Positions 1-6,456 are shown, counted from the first letter of the stretch. The stretch is DNA of 8,170 bases from UBA8950 sp034411635 (GCA_034411635.1 DAOUML010000368.1:1-8170), one strand, 5' to 3'. Numbers and translations are program-made. Notes: a model not told the origin generated them from the letters alone.

Positions 1-5
1 CTAAA

Positions 6-30
6 GGTTTCAGAAACCCCCAGGGTTTTT
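6..30 (+). terminator. Overlapping small hairpins, possible terminator or leader
   Basis: Two short inverted repeats share one arm. GGTTT (6-10) can pair with AAACC (14-18), and AAACCC (14-19) can pair with GGGTTT (23-28), which runs into TTTTT at 26-30. The second hairpin looks like a weak Rho-independent terminator of a gene left of the window. The Shine-Dalgarno sequence of the next gene starts three bases later, so it could instead be a leader with two exclusive folds. Stems are only 5-6 bp and the upstream sequence is missing. Confidence 0.35.
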
Positions 31-45
31 CTAAAAGGAACACCC

Positions 46-1080
46 ATGAGCCTGCACTCAGAAATTCACGAACAACCTGCCGTCATCCAGAACCTGCTCG
101 GCAAACAAACCGAAATCGCCAAAATCGCCGCCGAGATTCGCAAAATCGACCCGGCCTATGTCTTCCTGGCCGCCCGCGGCACATCCGACAACGCCGGGCG
201 CTACGCCAACTACCTGTGGGGAGCCTACAATCGCCTGCCGGTTGCCCTGGCAACCCCCTCGCTCTTCACTTTCTACGGACAAAGTCCGCAACTCAAGGGC
301 GCGCTCGTCACCACCGTCTCGCAATCCGGGAAATCGCCAGATATCGTCGCCGTCGTCGAAGAAGGCAAACGCCAGGGCTGCGCATCGCTCGCCATCACCA
401 ACGCCCCCGATTCACCCCTGGCCGACGCCTCCGATTTTGTCATCGACATCGCCGCCGGGCCGGAGAAAGCCGTTGCCGCCACCAAAACCTACACCGCCGA
501 ACTACTGGCAATGGCCCTGCTCTCCGTCGAACTGGCCGACGACCCCGCCCGCCGCGCCGACCTGCAAAAACTACCCATCTGGGCCCAACAAGTGTTGGCG
601 CTGGATGAAGAAATCGCCCGGCAGGCCGAGCGATTCCGTTATATGCAACACTGCGTCGTCATCGGGCGCGGATTCAACTACGCCACCGCCTTCGAGTGGT
701 CGCTGAAAATGAAGGAACTGACCTACGCTGTGGCCGAACCCTACTCCTCGGCCGATTTCCAACACGGGCCGATAGCCATGGTCGAGCGCGGATTCCCCGT
801 CTTCGTTGCAGCCCCATCGGGCGTCATCCTGCCCGATATGCTCGGCCTGCTGAAGAACCTGCGCGAAACTCATCACGCCGAACTGACCGTCATCTCAGAC
901 AACGCCGAGGCCCTGGCGCTGGCCCAATCGCCCATCCCGCTTCCGGCCGGCATTCCTGAATGGCTCTCACCCCTGATCGCCATCATCCCGGCCCAATTAT
1001 TCTGCTACCACCTGACCCGCGCGCGTGGATTTGACACCGAAGCACCACGCACCATCCGCAAAGTGACAGAGACACACTAA
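46..1080 (+). CDS. SIS-domain aminosugar-phosphate deaminase/isomerase (GlmS-C/NagB-II-like)
   Basis: A 344-residue cytoplasmic protein with two SIS domains, corresponding to the isomerase half of GlmS with no N-terminal glutaminase domain. Domain 1 (about 25-165) carries ARGTSDNA (43-50), SQSG (92-95, the phosphosugar-binding loop) and AATKTYT (144-150). Domain 2 (about 195-335) carries KELTY (223-227) and QHGP (239-242), equivalent to the GlmS isomerase-site KHGP. The tail has the APR-x3-KVT pattern (333-341). The start MxxEIxEQP (1-11) is typical of stand-alone members. Family knowledge points to glucosamine-6-phosphate deaminase (NagB-II) or a related ketose/aldose aminosugar isomerase; without the glutaminase it cannot use glutamine as ammonia donor. 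The ATG follows AAAAGGAA (33-40) at good spacing. It converges on dtd, with overlapping stop codons. The fold is certain; the exact substrate is not. Confidence 0.85.
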   Translation: MSLHSEIHEQPAVIQNLLGKQTEIAKIAAEIRKIDPAYVFLAARGTSDNAGRYANYLWGAYNRLPVALATPSLFTFYGQSPQLKGALVTTVSQSGKSPDIVAVVEEGKRQGCASLAITNAPDSPLADASDFVIDIAAGPEKAVAATKTYTAELLAMALLSVELADDPARRADLQKLPIWAQQVLALDEEIARQAERFRYMQHCVVIGRGFNYATAFEWSLKMKELTYAVAEPYSSADFQHGPIAMVERGFPVFVAAPSGVILPDMLGLLKNLRETHHAELTVISDNAEALALAQSPIPLPAGIPEWLSPLIAIIPAQLFCYHLTRARGFDTEAPRTIRKVTETH

Positions 1081-1514
1081 CGCTCCAGCCAAATCGTCAC
1101 TGGGCCATCGTTGTGGATTTCGACCAGCATGTGCGCCCCAAAAACACCCACGCCAGCAGGCACACCCTGCTGGCGTATCATTTCTGCAAACTTCTCCACC
1201 AGCGGCTCGGCCACTTCCGGCAAGGCGGCATTGACAAACGAGGGGCGGCGTCCCTTTTGCGAATCGGCATACAGCGTGAACTGACTGACCACCAGCGCCG
1301 AACCGCCCACATCGCGAACAGAGAGATTCATCTTGCCATCGGCATCCTCAAAAATCCGCAGGTTGGCAATTTTCTCAGCCAGCCAGTCCGCCTGGGATTC
1401 GCCATCTCCATGCCCCACGCCGAGCAAAATCACCAGTCCGCGTGAAATTTCTGAAACAGTCTGCCCTTCGACCGAAACCTTACCAGAACTTACCCGTTGC
1501 ACTAATGCGCGCAT
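1077..1514 (-). CDS. dtd: D-aminoacyl-tRNA deacylase
   Basis: A 145-residue, full-length Dtd enzyme. It hydrolyses D-amino acids (classically D-Tyr, also D-Trp, D-Asp and others) and glycine wrongly attached to tRNA, acting as a dimer in the cytoplasm. Diagnostic features are the MRALVQRV start, SQFT at 77-80 (catalytic SQxT motif), the KGRRPSF segment (87-93) and NDGPVT at 135-140, whose Gly-Pro pair forms the cross-subunit chiral-proofreading motif. The ATG (1512-1514) has AAGGAG at 1520-1525, five bases away. The stop TAG shares bases with the TAA of the convergent SIS gene (CTAA at 1077-1080). It lies 200 bases downstream of trpS on the same strand, a coherent neighbour because TrpRS can mischarge D-Trp. 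The intervening palindrome may uncouple the two. Confidence 0.97.
   Translation of the reverse strand: MRALVQRVSSGKVSVEGQTVSEISRGLVILLGVGHGDGESQADWLAEKIANLRIFEDADGKMNLSVRDVGGSALVVSQFTLYADSQKGRRPSFVNAALPEVAEPLVEKFAEMIRQQGVPAGVGVFGAHMLVEIHNDGPVTIWLER
1150..1176. other. Perfect 11-bp stem-loop inside dtd
   Basis: ACGCCAGCAGG (1150-1160) and CCTGCTGGCGT (1166-1176) are exact reverse complements around a 5-base loop. The hairpin lies inside the dtd reading frame (about residues 113-121) and also about 70 bases downstream of the stop of the convergent SIS gene. No other terminator is visible after the SIS gene, so this GC-rich hairpin could end or protect its transcript. No T-run follows on the + strand. 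Confidence 0.4.
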
Positions 1515-1532
1515 AGCGTCTCCTTAAGCAAA

Positions 1533-1561
1533 GTGCGTAATCCATAAACCGAATTACGCAC
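1533..1561 (-). promoter_or_regulatory. Leader hairpin just before the dtd ribosome-binding site
   Basis: GTGCGTAAT (1533-1541) and ATTACGCAC (1553-1561) form a perfect 9-bp stem with an 11-base loop. On the minus strand the stem ends eight to twelve bases before the dtd AAGGAG (1520-1525). It could affect translation, stabilise the mRNA end, or be a protein-binding dyad. I find no convincing -35/-10 pair for dtd between this hairpin and the palindromic repeat. Confidence 0.4.
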
Positions 1562-1570
1562 CCGAAAAAA

Positions 1571-1687
1571 ATAGAACGCGGATTTCGCTGGCGAAGCGGA
1601 TTAGCACAGATTTTTTCAGAAAAATCCGCGCAAATTCGTTGAATCCGCCTGCACTGGCATCAGGCCAGGGTAAAATCCGTGTTCTAT
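1571..1687. repeat. 117-bp imperfect palindromic intergenic repeat (MITE/BIME-like)
   Basis: The ends ATAGAACGCGGATTT (1571-1585) and AAATCCGTGTTCTAT (1673-1687) are inverted copies matching at 14 of 15 positions, with the odd pair a G-T wobble. Nested inside are GCGGATT (1596-1602) against AATCCGC (1642-1648), and 1604-1615 against 1620-1631 with 10 of 12 pairs. The whole element can fold as one long interrupted hairpin built from repeated GCGGATT/AATCCGC words. It holds no reading frame. On the minus strand it is followed at once by seven Ts (1571-1565), so it could serve as the trpS terminator. Copies elsewhere in the genome are expected but cannot be checked from one window. Confidence 0.6.
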
Positions 1688-1714
1688 TACAGCCTGACTG
1701 TCTGATGCAACAAA

Positions 1715-2701
1715 TTACGGCAACTGAATCGCCTCGCGCACATCTTCCATCGTCTTTTCAGCAATTGCGCGGGCGCGCTTGGCCCCATCGCGCAAAATGT
1801 CCCAGACATCGTTCGGATTTTTGCCAAGTTCTTCTCGCTTGGCGCGGAAAGGCTCCAGCGATTTGTTCAGGTTCTCGGCAAAGCGCTTCTTGCAATCGAC
1901 GCAGCCGATACCAGCCACGCGGCACTCGCGGTCAATCATGGCAACATCTTCGGCGGGCGTGAAAATTTTGTGCATCGAGAAGACATTACACACATCCGGG
2001 TTGCCGGGGTCGTTGCGGCGCATGCGCTGTGGGTCGGTCACCATCTGCATCACGCGCTGGCGGGTTTCATCGGGGGTGGCGGCGATTTCGATGTGATTGT
2101 TCAGGCTCTTGCCCATTTTGTCTTTGCCATCGATACCAAGCACCTTGAGAATTTTGGTGTTCTTCATCTGCGGCTCGATGAGGGCATTGGTCTTATAACG
2201 GTAGTTAAACGAGCGCACAATTTCACGCGCAAATTCGATGTGCGGGGCCTGGTCGATACCCACCGGAACAACATCAGATTTATACAGGACAATATCTGCC
2301 GTCATCAGCACCGGATAGCCAACCAACCCATAATTGACATTGCTCTCGTTTTGGCGAACCTTTTCTTTAAAAGTTGGCAGGTCGGTCAGTTTGCCAAGCG
2401 GCGTCACCATCGAAAGCAGGGTGTGCAACTCTGTCACCTGAGGCACATGCGACTGGACGAATAAAATGGTCTCATCAGGACGCACGCCGGCCGCCAGCCA
2501 GTCGAGGGCCATTTCATAGGTGTTCGATTTCAGGTTGGCGGTGGTCTCTTCTGTGGTCAGCGCGTGCAAATCCACAATGCAATAGACACAGTCATACTCT
2601 TCCTGCAAATCGACATAATTACTGATGGCGCCCAAATAATTGCCCAGGTGTTGTCGCCCGGTTGGGCGCGCGCCCGAAAAAACACGTCCTTTTTTTGCCA
2701 T
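1715..2701 (-). CDS. trpS: Tryptophanyl-tRNA synthetase with candidate [4Fe-4S] motif
   Basis: A 328-residue class I synthetase that forms Trp-tRNA from tryptophan, ATP and tRNA(Trp), releasing PPi. The HIGH-type motif is PTGRQHLGN (13-21); the substrate-site region has VGIDQAPH (147-154); the KMSKS-type loop reads KMGKS (195-199). Cysteines 238, 260, 267 and 270 form C-x21-C-x6-C-x2-C in the anticodon-side region. This is within one residue of the spacing I recall for the [4Fe-4S] cluster of Thermotoga maritima TrpRS, also about 328 residues long. Cluster binding is inferred. The ATG (2699-2701) has AAGAGG at 2706-2711, a short 4-base spacing. It is transcribed away from purA from its own promoter (2759-2787). 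The stop TAA is at 1715-1717, followed by the palindromic repeat. Identity as trpS is not in doubt. Confidence 0.98.
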   Translation of the reverse strand: MAKKGRVFSGARPTGRQHLGNYLGAISNYVDLQEEYDCVYCIVDLHALTTEETTANLKSNTYEMALDWLAAGVRPDETILFVQSHVPQVTELHTLLSMVTPLGKLTDLPTFKEKVRQNESNVNYGLVGYPVLMTADIVLYKSDVVPVGIDQAPHIEFAREIVRSFNYRYKTNALIEPQMKNTKILKVLGIDGKDKMGKSLNNHIEIAATPDETRQRVMQMVTDPQRMRRNDPGNPDVCNVFSMHKIFTPAEDVAMIDRECRVAGIGCVDCKKRFAENLNKSLEPFRAKREELGKNPNDVWDILRDGAKRARAIAEKTMEDVREAIQLP

Positions 2702-2730
2702 AATGCCTCTTGAAAATTAAGAAAAGATAG

Positions 2731-2752
2731 GCTTTGTTGCGCTCAACAAAGC
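2731..2752 (-). promoter_or_regulatory. Perfect hairpin at the predicted 5' end of the trpS mRNA
   Basis: GCTTTGTTG (2731-2739) and CAACAAAGC (2744-2752) form a perfect 9-bp stem with a 4-base loop. Counting seven bases from the minus-strand TATAAT (2764-2759) puts the transcript start near 2752, so the RNA would begin with this hairpin. It could be an mRNA-stabilising cap or, as DNA, a symmetric operator overlapping the start site. The T-run precedes the stem on the trpS strand, so it is not a terminator for that direction. Confidence 0.5.
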
Positions 2753-2758
2753 AAAAAA

Positions 2759-2787
2759 ATTATAACATAAGAGCGCTGGCGGCCTGA
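2759..2787 (-). promoter_or_regulatory. trpS promoter with extended -10
   Basis: On the minus strand TGTTATAAT (2767-2759) is a perfect extended -10 (TGnTATAAT). The hexamer 17 bp upstream (2787-2782, TCAGGC) is a poor -35 match, which an extended -10 can offset. It shares its upstream region with the divergent purA promoter. Confidence 0.65.
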
Positions 2788-2810
2788 AATTTAACCAAGA
2801 CAGGTATAAT
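2784..2810 (+). promoter_or_regulatory. purA promoter
   Basis: A perfect TATAAT at 2805-2810, with CTGAAA (2784-2789, four of six matches to TTGACA) 15 bp upstream, a slightly short spacer. The predicted start near 2817 leaves a leader of about 23 bases before the purA ATG. The -35 regions of this promoter and the divergent trpS promoter overlap. Confidence 0.6.
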
Positions 2811-2839
2811 CACAGCAAATATTCGATTTGGAGAAAACA

Positions 2840-4138
2840 ATGTCCCTGAAAATTGTTGTAGGCGCGCAGTGGGGAGACGAAGGCAAAGGTCGAATTGTCG
2901 ATTGGTTTGCGGCTCAGGCTGAAGTGGTAGCCCGCTATAATGGCGGCGATAATGCCGGGCACTCCGTCACCGTTGGTTCACAATTATTCAAACTGCACCT
3001 GATTCCCTCCGGCATTGTCCACCCGCAGCCGGTGGCAGTGTTGGGAAACGGCATGGTCATCAACCCGGAGTCGCTTTTTGCCGAGATTGAATATCTCGAA
3101 AAAGTGGGCGTTAAAGTCAACCCGGAGCGATTGCGCATCTCCCACGCCGCGCACCTGATCACCCCGGCCCACAAGGCCCTCGATGCGGCCCAGGAAAAAG
3201 CGCGCGGAAAAGATTCAATCGGCACCACCGGACGCGGCATCGGCCCGGCCTATACCGACAAGGCCGCCCGCACCAACCTGCGCGTGGCAGATCTGATTGG
3301 CCCCGATTTTGCCGAAAAACTTGGCGCGCATATTGAAAACGCCAATCGAAACCTGAAAACCCTGGGCGCGCCCGCCCTCGAACTTGAACCCATTCTGACC
3401 GCTTTTTCAGCCTATGCCGCGCGGATGCGCCCCTTTGTGGCCGATACCTCCGCCGAGGTCAATTCCGCGCTTCGGGCGGGCAAAACCGTGCTGGCCGAAG
3501 GCGCGCAAGGGACTTTGCTCGATATCGAACACGGCACCTACCCCTTTGTCACCAGTTCGTCGCCGCTTGCGCCAGCCGCCCTGCTCGGCCTGGGCCTGGG
3601 GTTGAATGTTGCCCGCGATGCGACAGTCTACGGCGTGTGCAAGGCCTTCCAAACCCGCGTTGGCAGCGGCCCCTTCCCAACCGAAATCCATGAAAATGAC
3701 CTGGCTGCCCGCCTGCGCGGAAGCGGAGCCAACCCCTGGGACGAGTATGGCACAACCACCGGGCGTCCACGCCGGGTTGGGTGGCTGGATGGCGTTTTGC
3801 TGCGTTACGCCGTCCGCCTGAATGGGTTCACGGAGTTGGTCATCACCAAGTTGGACATCCTGAGCGGTATGCCGCACATAAAAATTTGCACCGCCTACCG
3901 CCGAAATGAACAAGTTTATAATGACCTGCCCTTTGGCCCAACCGATCTGGACGGTTACGAAGCCATCTATGAACAACTGCCCGGCTGGGAGGAGGACGTA
4001 AGCCAGGTTCGCCACTGGCAAGACCTGCCCCCCGCGGCCCGCGATTTTCTGCGCGCGATTGGCGAAATTGCTGAAGTGCCAGTTCGCCTGGTGAGCGTTG
4101 GCCCGGAGCGAGAGCAAATTGTGGCAGACGTTGTATAA
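2840..4138 (+). CDS. purA: Adenylosuccinate synthetase
   Basis: A 432-residue cytoplasmic enzyme making adenylosuccinate from IMP, aspartate and GTP, the committed step to AMP. Numbering matches E. coli PurA closely. The GTP/IMP loop GAQWGDEGKGRIVD (8-21) holds catalytic Asp13, and GGDNAGHS (35-42) holds catalytic His41. Later come IGTTGRGIGPAY, EGAQGTLLDIEHGTYPFVTS and TTTGRPRRVGWLD, the IMP- and aspartate-binding signatures. E. coli Lys18, His37 and Thr42 are replaced by Arg, Asp and Ser. An in-frame TTG lies at 2828, but it overlaps the Shine-Dalgarno GGAG (2830-2833); the ATG at 2840, six bases after GGAG, gives the canonical N-terminus and is preferred. It is followed in the same direction by the PFK gene with no terminator between. 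Confidence 0.98.
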   Translation: MSLKIVVGAQWGDEGKGRIVDWFAAQAEVVARYNGGDNAGHSVTVGSQLFKLHLIPSGIVHPQPVAVLGNGMVINPESLFAEIEYLEKVGVKVNPERLRISHAAHLITPAHKALDAAQEKARGKDSIGTTGRGIGPAYTDKAARTNLRVADLIGPDFAEKLGAHIENANRNLKTLGAPALELEPILTAFSAYAARMRPFVADTSAEVNSALRAGKTVLAEGAQGTLLDIEHGTYPFVTSSSPLAPAALLGLGLGLNVARDATVYGVCKAFQTRVGSGPFPTEIHENDLAARLRGSGANPWDEYGTTTGRPRRVGWLDGVLLRYAVRLNGFTELVITKLDILSGMPHIKICTAYRRNEQVYNDLPFGPTDLDGYEAIYEQLPGWEEDVSQVRHWQDLPPAARDFLRAIGEIAEVPVRLVSVGPEREQIVADVV

Positions 4139-4139
4139 T
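4134..4139 (+). promoter_or_regulatory. Possible internal -10 box before the PFK gene
   Basis: A perfect TATAAT spans the purA stop codon, 45 bases before the PFK ATG. The hexamer 17 bp upstream (AGAGCA, 4111-4116) is a poor -35, so this may be chance or a weak extra promoter supplementing read-through from purA. Confidence 0.25.
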
Positions 4140-4183
4140 ACTCAACAGATATTATTTCACACCAACTTTGATGGAGGCTCACG

Positions 4184-5383
4184 ATGGTTAAGAAAAAACA
4201 AGGTGTCATTGGCATTCTTACTGGCGGCGGCGATGTTCCCGGCCTCAATCCGGCAATTCGAGCGGTCACAATTCGCGCCCTGCGCGAAGGCTATCAGGTC
4301 ATCGGCATTCGGCGCGGCTGGGCCGGTCTGGTAGACCTGATTCGCCAAAAAGATGCGAATAACAGCAATAACATCCAATACCTGACCGAAGAAGTCGTCA
4401 ATCGCGCCGGACGCACAGGCGGCACATTCCTGCACACTTCGCGCACCAAACCGACCAACATCAAAAAAGCCGATGTGCCAGAAATGTACAAAGACAAGTA
4501 CACCGAAGAAATCAACGACCTGACTCCTGAAGTCATTAAAAACCTTGATTTTCTGGGCATCGACTACCTGATTCCAATTGGCGGCGACGACACGCTCAGT
4601 TACGGCGTTCACCTGTATAAACAGGGCATTAAAGTGGTTGCCCTGCCAAAAACAATGGACAATGATGTGCCAGGCACAGATTACTGCATCGGTTTTAGCA
4701 CCTGCGTCACCCGCACCATCTCGCTGGTGAACAGCCTGCGCACCATTGCCGGTTCGCATGAACGCGTGCTGATTGTTGAGGTCTTTGGCCGCTATGCCGG
4801 GTTTACGGCCATGCTGCCCACCATGGCGGGCGCGGCCAACCGCTGCGTAATTCCTGAATACAAATTCAACATCGAACACCTGACCGATTTGATGATCTAT
4901 GACCGCAATCGCAACCCAAGCAATTACTCGGTAACGCTCGTCTCTGAAGGCGCAATGTTTGAAGGCGGCGAAATGATTTTTGCCAATATGGAAACCGACG
5001 CCTACGGCCATGCCAAACTGGGCGGCATTGGCGAACTGGTTGCGGCAGCCGTTAAGGACATTTCCCCGCGTTTTAATAACGGTCAAAAAGTAAATATCGT
5101 CGAACAAAAACTCGGTTACATGGTACGCGGCGGCGACCCCGATGCGATTGACTCCATCGTGCCGATGGCCTTTGGCAACCTGGCCCTCGACCTGATTCTT
5201 AAGGGGGTGCATGGCCGCCTGGTGGTGTTAAAAAACGGACGCTACGACAATTTACCGCTCGATGTGGTTACCGCCACAAAAAAACTGGTCAAGGTAGACC
5301 AGTTCTACGACACCAACCGCTACCGCCCCAAATACGAAAACTTCGAGATGAAACCGCAGTTCATTATGACCAGCGAACTGTAG
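4184..5383 (+). CDS. 6-phosphofructokinase, PPi-dependent type
   Basis: A 399-residue enzyme of the PfkA fold that phosphorylates fructose 6-phosphate to fructose 1,6-bisphosphate in glycolysis. The start has LTGGGDVPGLN (12-22). The donor loop reads GGDDT (133-137) and the substrate loop PKTMDND (155-161), with Asp159 the catalytic base. In ATP enzymes such as E. coli PfkA the equivalents of Asp136 and Lys156 are Gly104 and Gly124. The Asp plus Lys pair is the established signature of PPi-dependent enzymes (EC 2.7.1.90), which work reversibly and spare ATP. Other expected elements are the FGR triad (201-203), SEGA (254-257) and GYMVRGGDP (311-319). Met158 replaces the usual Ile. The ATG is six bases after GGAGG (4173-4177). 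Co-transcription with purA is likely. It ends at a strong terminator. PFK identity is very sure; donor choice is inferred. Confidence 0.93.
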   Translation: MVKKKQGVIGILTGGGDVPGLNPAIRAVTIRALREGYQVIGIRRGWAGLVDLIRQKDANNSNNIQYLTEEVVNRAGRTGGTFLHTSRTKPTNIKKADVPEMYKDKYTEEINDLTPEVIKNLDFLGIDYLIPIGGDDTLSYGVHLYKQGIKVVALPKTMDNDVPGTDYCIGFSTCVTRTISLVNSLRTIAGSHERVLIVEVFGRYAGFTAMLPTMAGAANRCVIPEYKFNIEHLTDLMIYDRNRNPSNYSVTLVSEGAMFEGGEMIFANMETDAYGHAKLGGIGELVAAAVKDISPRFNNGQKVNIVEQKLGYMVRGGDPDAIDSIVPMAFGNLALDLILKGVHGRLVVLKNGRYDNLPLDVVTATKKLVKVDQFYDTNRYRPKYENFEMKPQFIMTSEL

Positions 5384-5398
5384 CCTTTCTTATTTTAT

Positions 5399-5436
5399 AA
5401 AAACTCCCCGACAAGCGCGCTTGTCGGGGAGTTTTT
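5399..5436. terminator. Perfect 38-bp palindromic bidirectional terminator
   Basis: Bases 5399-5436 are a perfect inverted repeat, 19 bases per arm (AAAAACTCCCCGACAAGCG and its complement), with a central GCGC as the minimal loop. The arms end in five As and five Ts, so each strand reads a GC-rich stem followed by TTTTT. It lies between the convergent stops of the PFK gene (5383) and the FAS1 gene (5452) and should end both transcripts. Confidence 0.95.
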
Positions 5437-5451
5437 GTGAACAGGATGTGT

Positions 5452-6456
5452 TTATTCAGCAGGCGGCAGCAATACCGCGTTGATAACGTGGATTACACCA
5501 TTGGATGCTTCGATATCCGTGATAATCACCTCAACGGTCTCATTCAGGAAGACCTTGCCATCTCGAACAGTGATGGTGATGTCCTGGCCGAGGACGGTGG
5601 TGGCGCTTTGCAGTCCAACCACATCAGCGGCCATCACCTTGCCAGAAACCACATGATAGAGCAGGATATCGGTCAGGGCCTGGCGGTTTTCAGGCTGAAG
5701 CAAACTGTCCAGAGTGCCTGCCGGAAGAGCGGCGAACGCGTCATTGGTAGGGGCAAAGACAGTGAACGGGCCTTCGCCACTCAAGGTCTCAACCAGTTCG
5801 GCGGTTACAACAGCGGTGACGAGTGTGCTGAAGCGCTCATCCGCGATGGCAATATCTACAATCGTGCCGGGGCCTTCGGCTTCTGCTTCTTCGCTGGGCG
5901 GCAAAATAACCGAGTCGATCACATGGATCACGCCATTGCTGGCCTCAATATCAGTGATGATCACCTGAGCATCATTGATATAAACATTGCCCATATCGAC
6001 TTTGATAGCAACATCCTCACCCAGAGCAGTCGTGGCGCTTTCGAGGCCAGCCACATCGGCAGCCATGACCTTGCCAGCGACAACATGGTAAAGCAGAATG
6101 TCGGTCAGCAATTGCTTGTTCTCAGGCAAGAGCAGTTCTTCTAGCGTACCTTCGGGAAGTGCAGCAAAAGCATCGTTGGTGGGAGCAAAGACGGTGAAGG
6201 GGCCTTCGCCGCTCAGGGTCTCAGCCAGTTCGGCGGTCACAACAGCGGTCACGAGGGTGGTGAAGCGATCATCAGCGACAGCGATATCTACAATCGTCCC
6301 CGGTGTTTCAGGGGCCGGCTCTGCGGTTGGCTCTGGGGCGGTAGTAGGCTCAGGCATTGCCGTTGGCTCAGGGGCAGGGGTGGCTGCGGGAGCGCAAGCG
6401 GCCAGGACAAATACAGCAACAATCAGTAACGATAAAGCGGTGGTCATGCGTTTCAT
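5452..6456 (-). CDS. Lipoprotein with two tandem FAS1 (fasciclin) domains
   Basis: A 334-residue exported protein. Residues 1-21 form a lipoprotein signal: basic start MKR, hydrophobic core, lipobox LAAC with Cys21 as the lipid anchor. Residues 22-52 are a Pro/Ala/Glu/Thr-rich spacer with PEPTA-like units, a likely flexible tether. Two FAS1 domains follow, about 53-187 and 197-332, each with the TIVDIA start, the FTVFAPTNDAF H1-type motif, the LLYHVV segment and the NGVIHVI H2-type end. FAS1 domains usually mediate adhesion to matrix, polysaccharide or other proteins at the cell surface. The domains are about 78% identical by hand alignment, indicating internal duplication. The frame opens upstream with TTG at 6504, but ATG 6456 has AAGGAG (6464-6469) seven bases away and gives a proper signal peptide. 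It has its own promoter and ends at the shared terminator. Ligand unknown. Confidence 0.95.
   Translation of the reverse strand: MKRMTTALSLLIVAVFVLAACAPAATPAPEPTAMPEPTTAPEPTAEPAPETPGTIVDIAVADDRFTTLVTAVVTAELAETLSGEGPFTVFAPTNDAFAALPEGTLEELLLPENKQLLTDILLYHVVAGKVMAADVAGLESATTALGEDVAIKVDMGNVYINDAQVIITDIEASNGVIHVIDSVILPPSEEAEAEGPGTIVDIAIADERFSTLVTAVVTAELVETLSGEGPFTVFAPTNDAFAALPAGTLDSLLQPENRQALTDILLYHVVSGKVMAADVVGLQSATTVLGQDITITVRDGKVFLNETVEVIITDIEASNGVIHVINAVLLPPAE
5461..6300 (-). repeat. Tandem duplication of the FAS1-coding unit
   Basis: Two coding units, 5896-6300 and 5461-5868, repeat at an offset of 144 codons (432 bases), with one extra codon near the end of the second unit. Several blocks are identical at protein level, for example residues 81-100 against 225-244 and 167-180 against 312-325. 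The linker between them is a short Glu/Ala-rich stretch (188-195). The event predates some divergence, so this is an evolved duplication rather than a fresh one. Confidence 0.9.

Noticed and set aside
1970..2464. 164-codon + strand open frame opposite trpS
   Set aside because: It is antisense to an unambiguous synthetase and has no independent support.
2828..2839. TTG start for purA four codons upstream
   Set aside because: It overlaps the Shine-Dalgarno sequence; the ATG at 2840 gives the canonical N-terminus.
3407..4117. 236-codon minus-strand open frame opposite purA
   Set aside because: It is a shadow of purA, with no motif and no start signals.
4157..5212. 351-codon minus-strand open frame opposite the PFK gene
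   Set aside because: It mirrors the codon bias of a well-conserved PFK and shows no family features.
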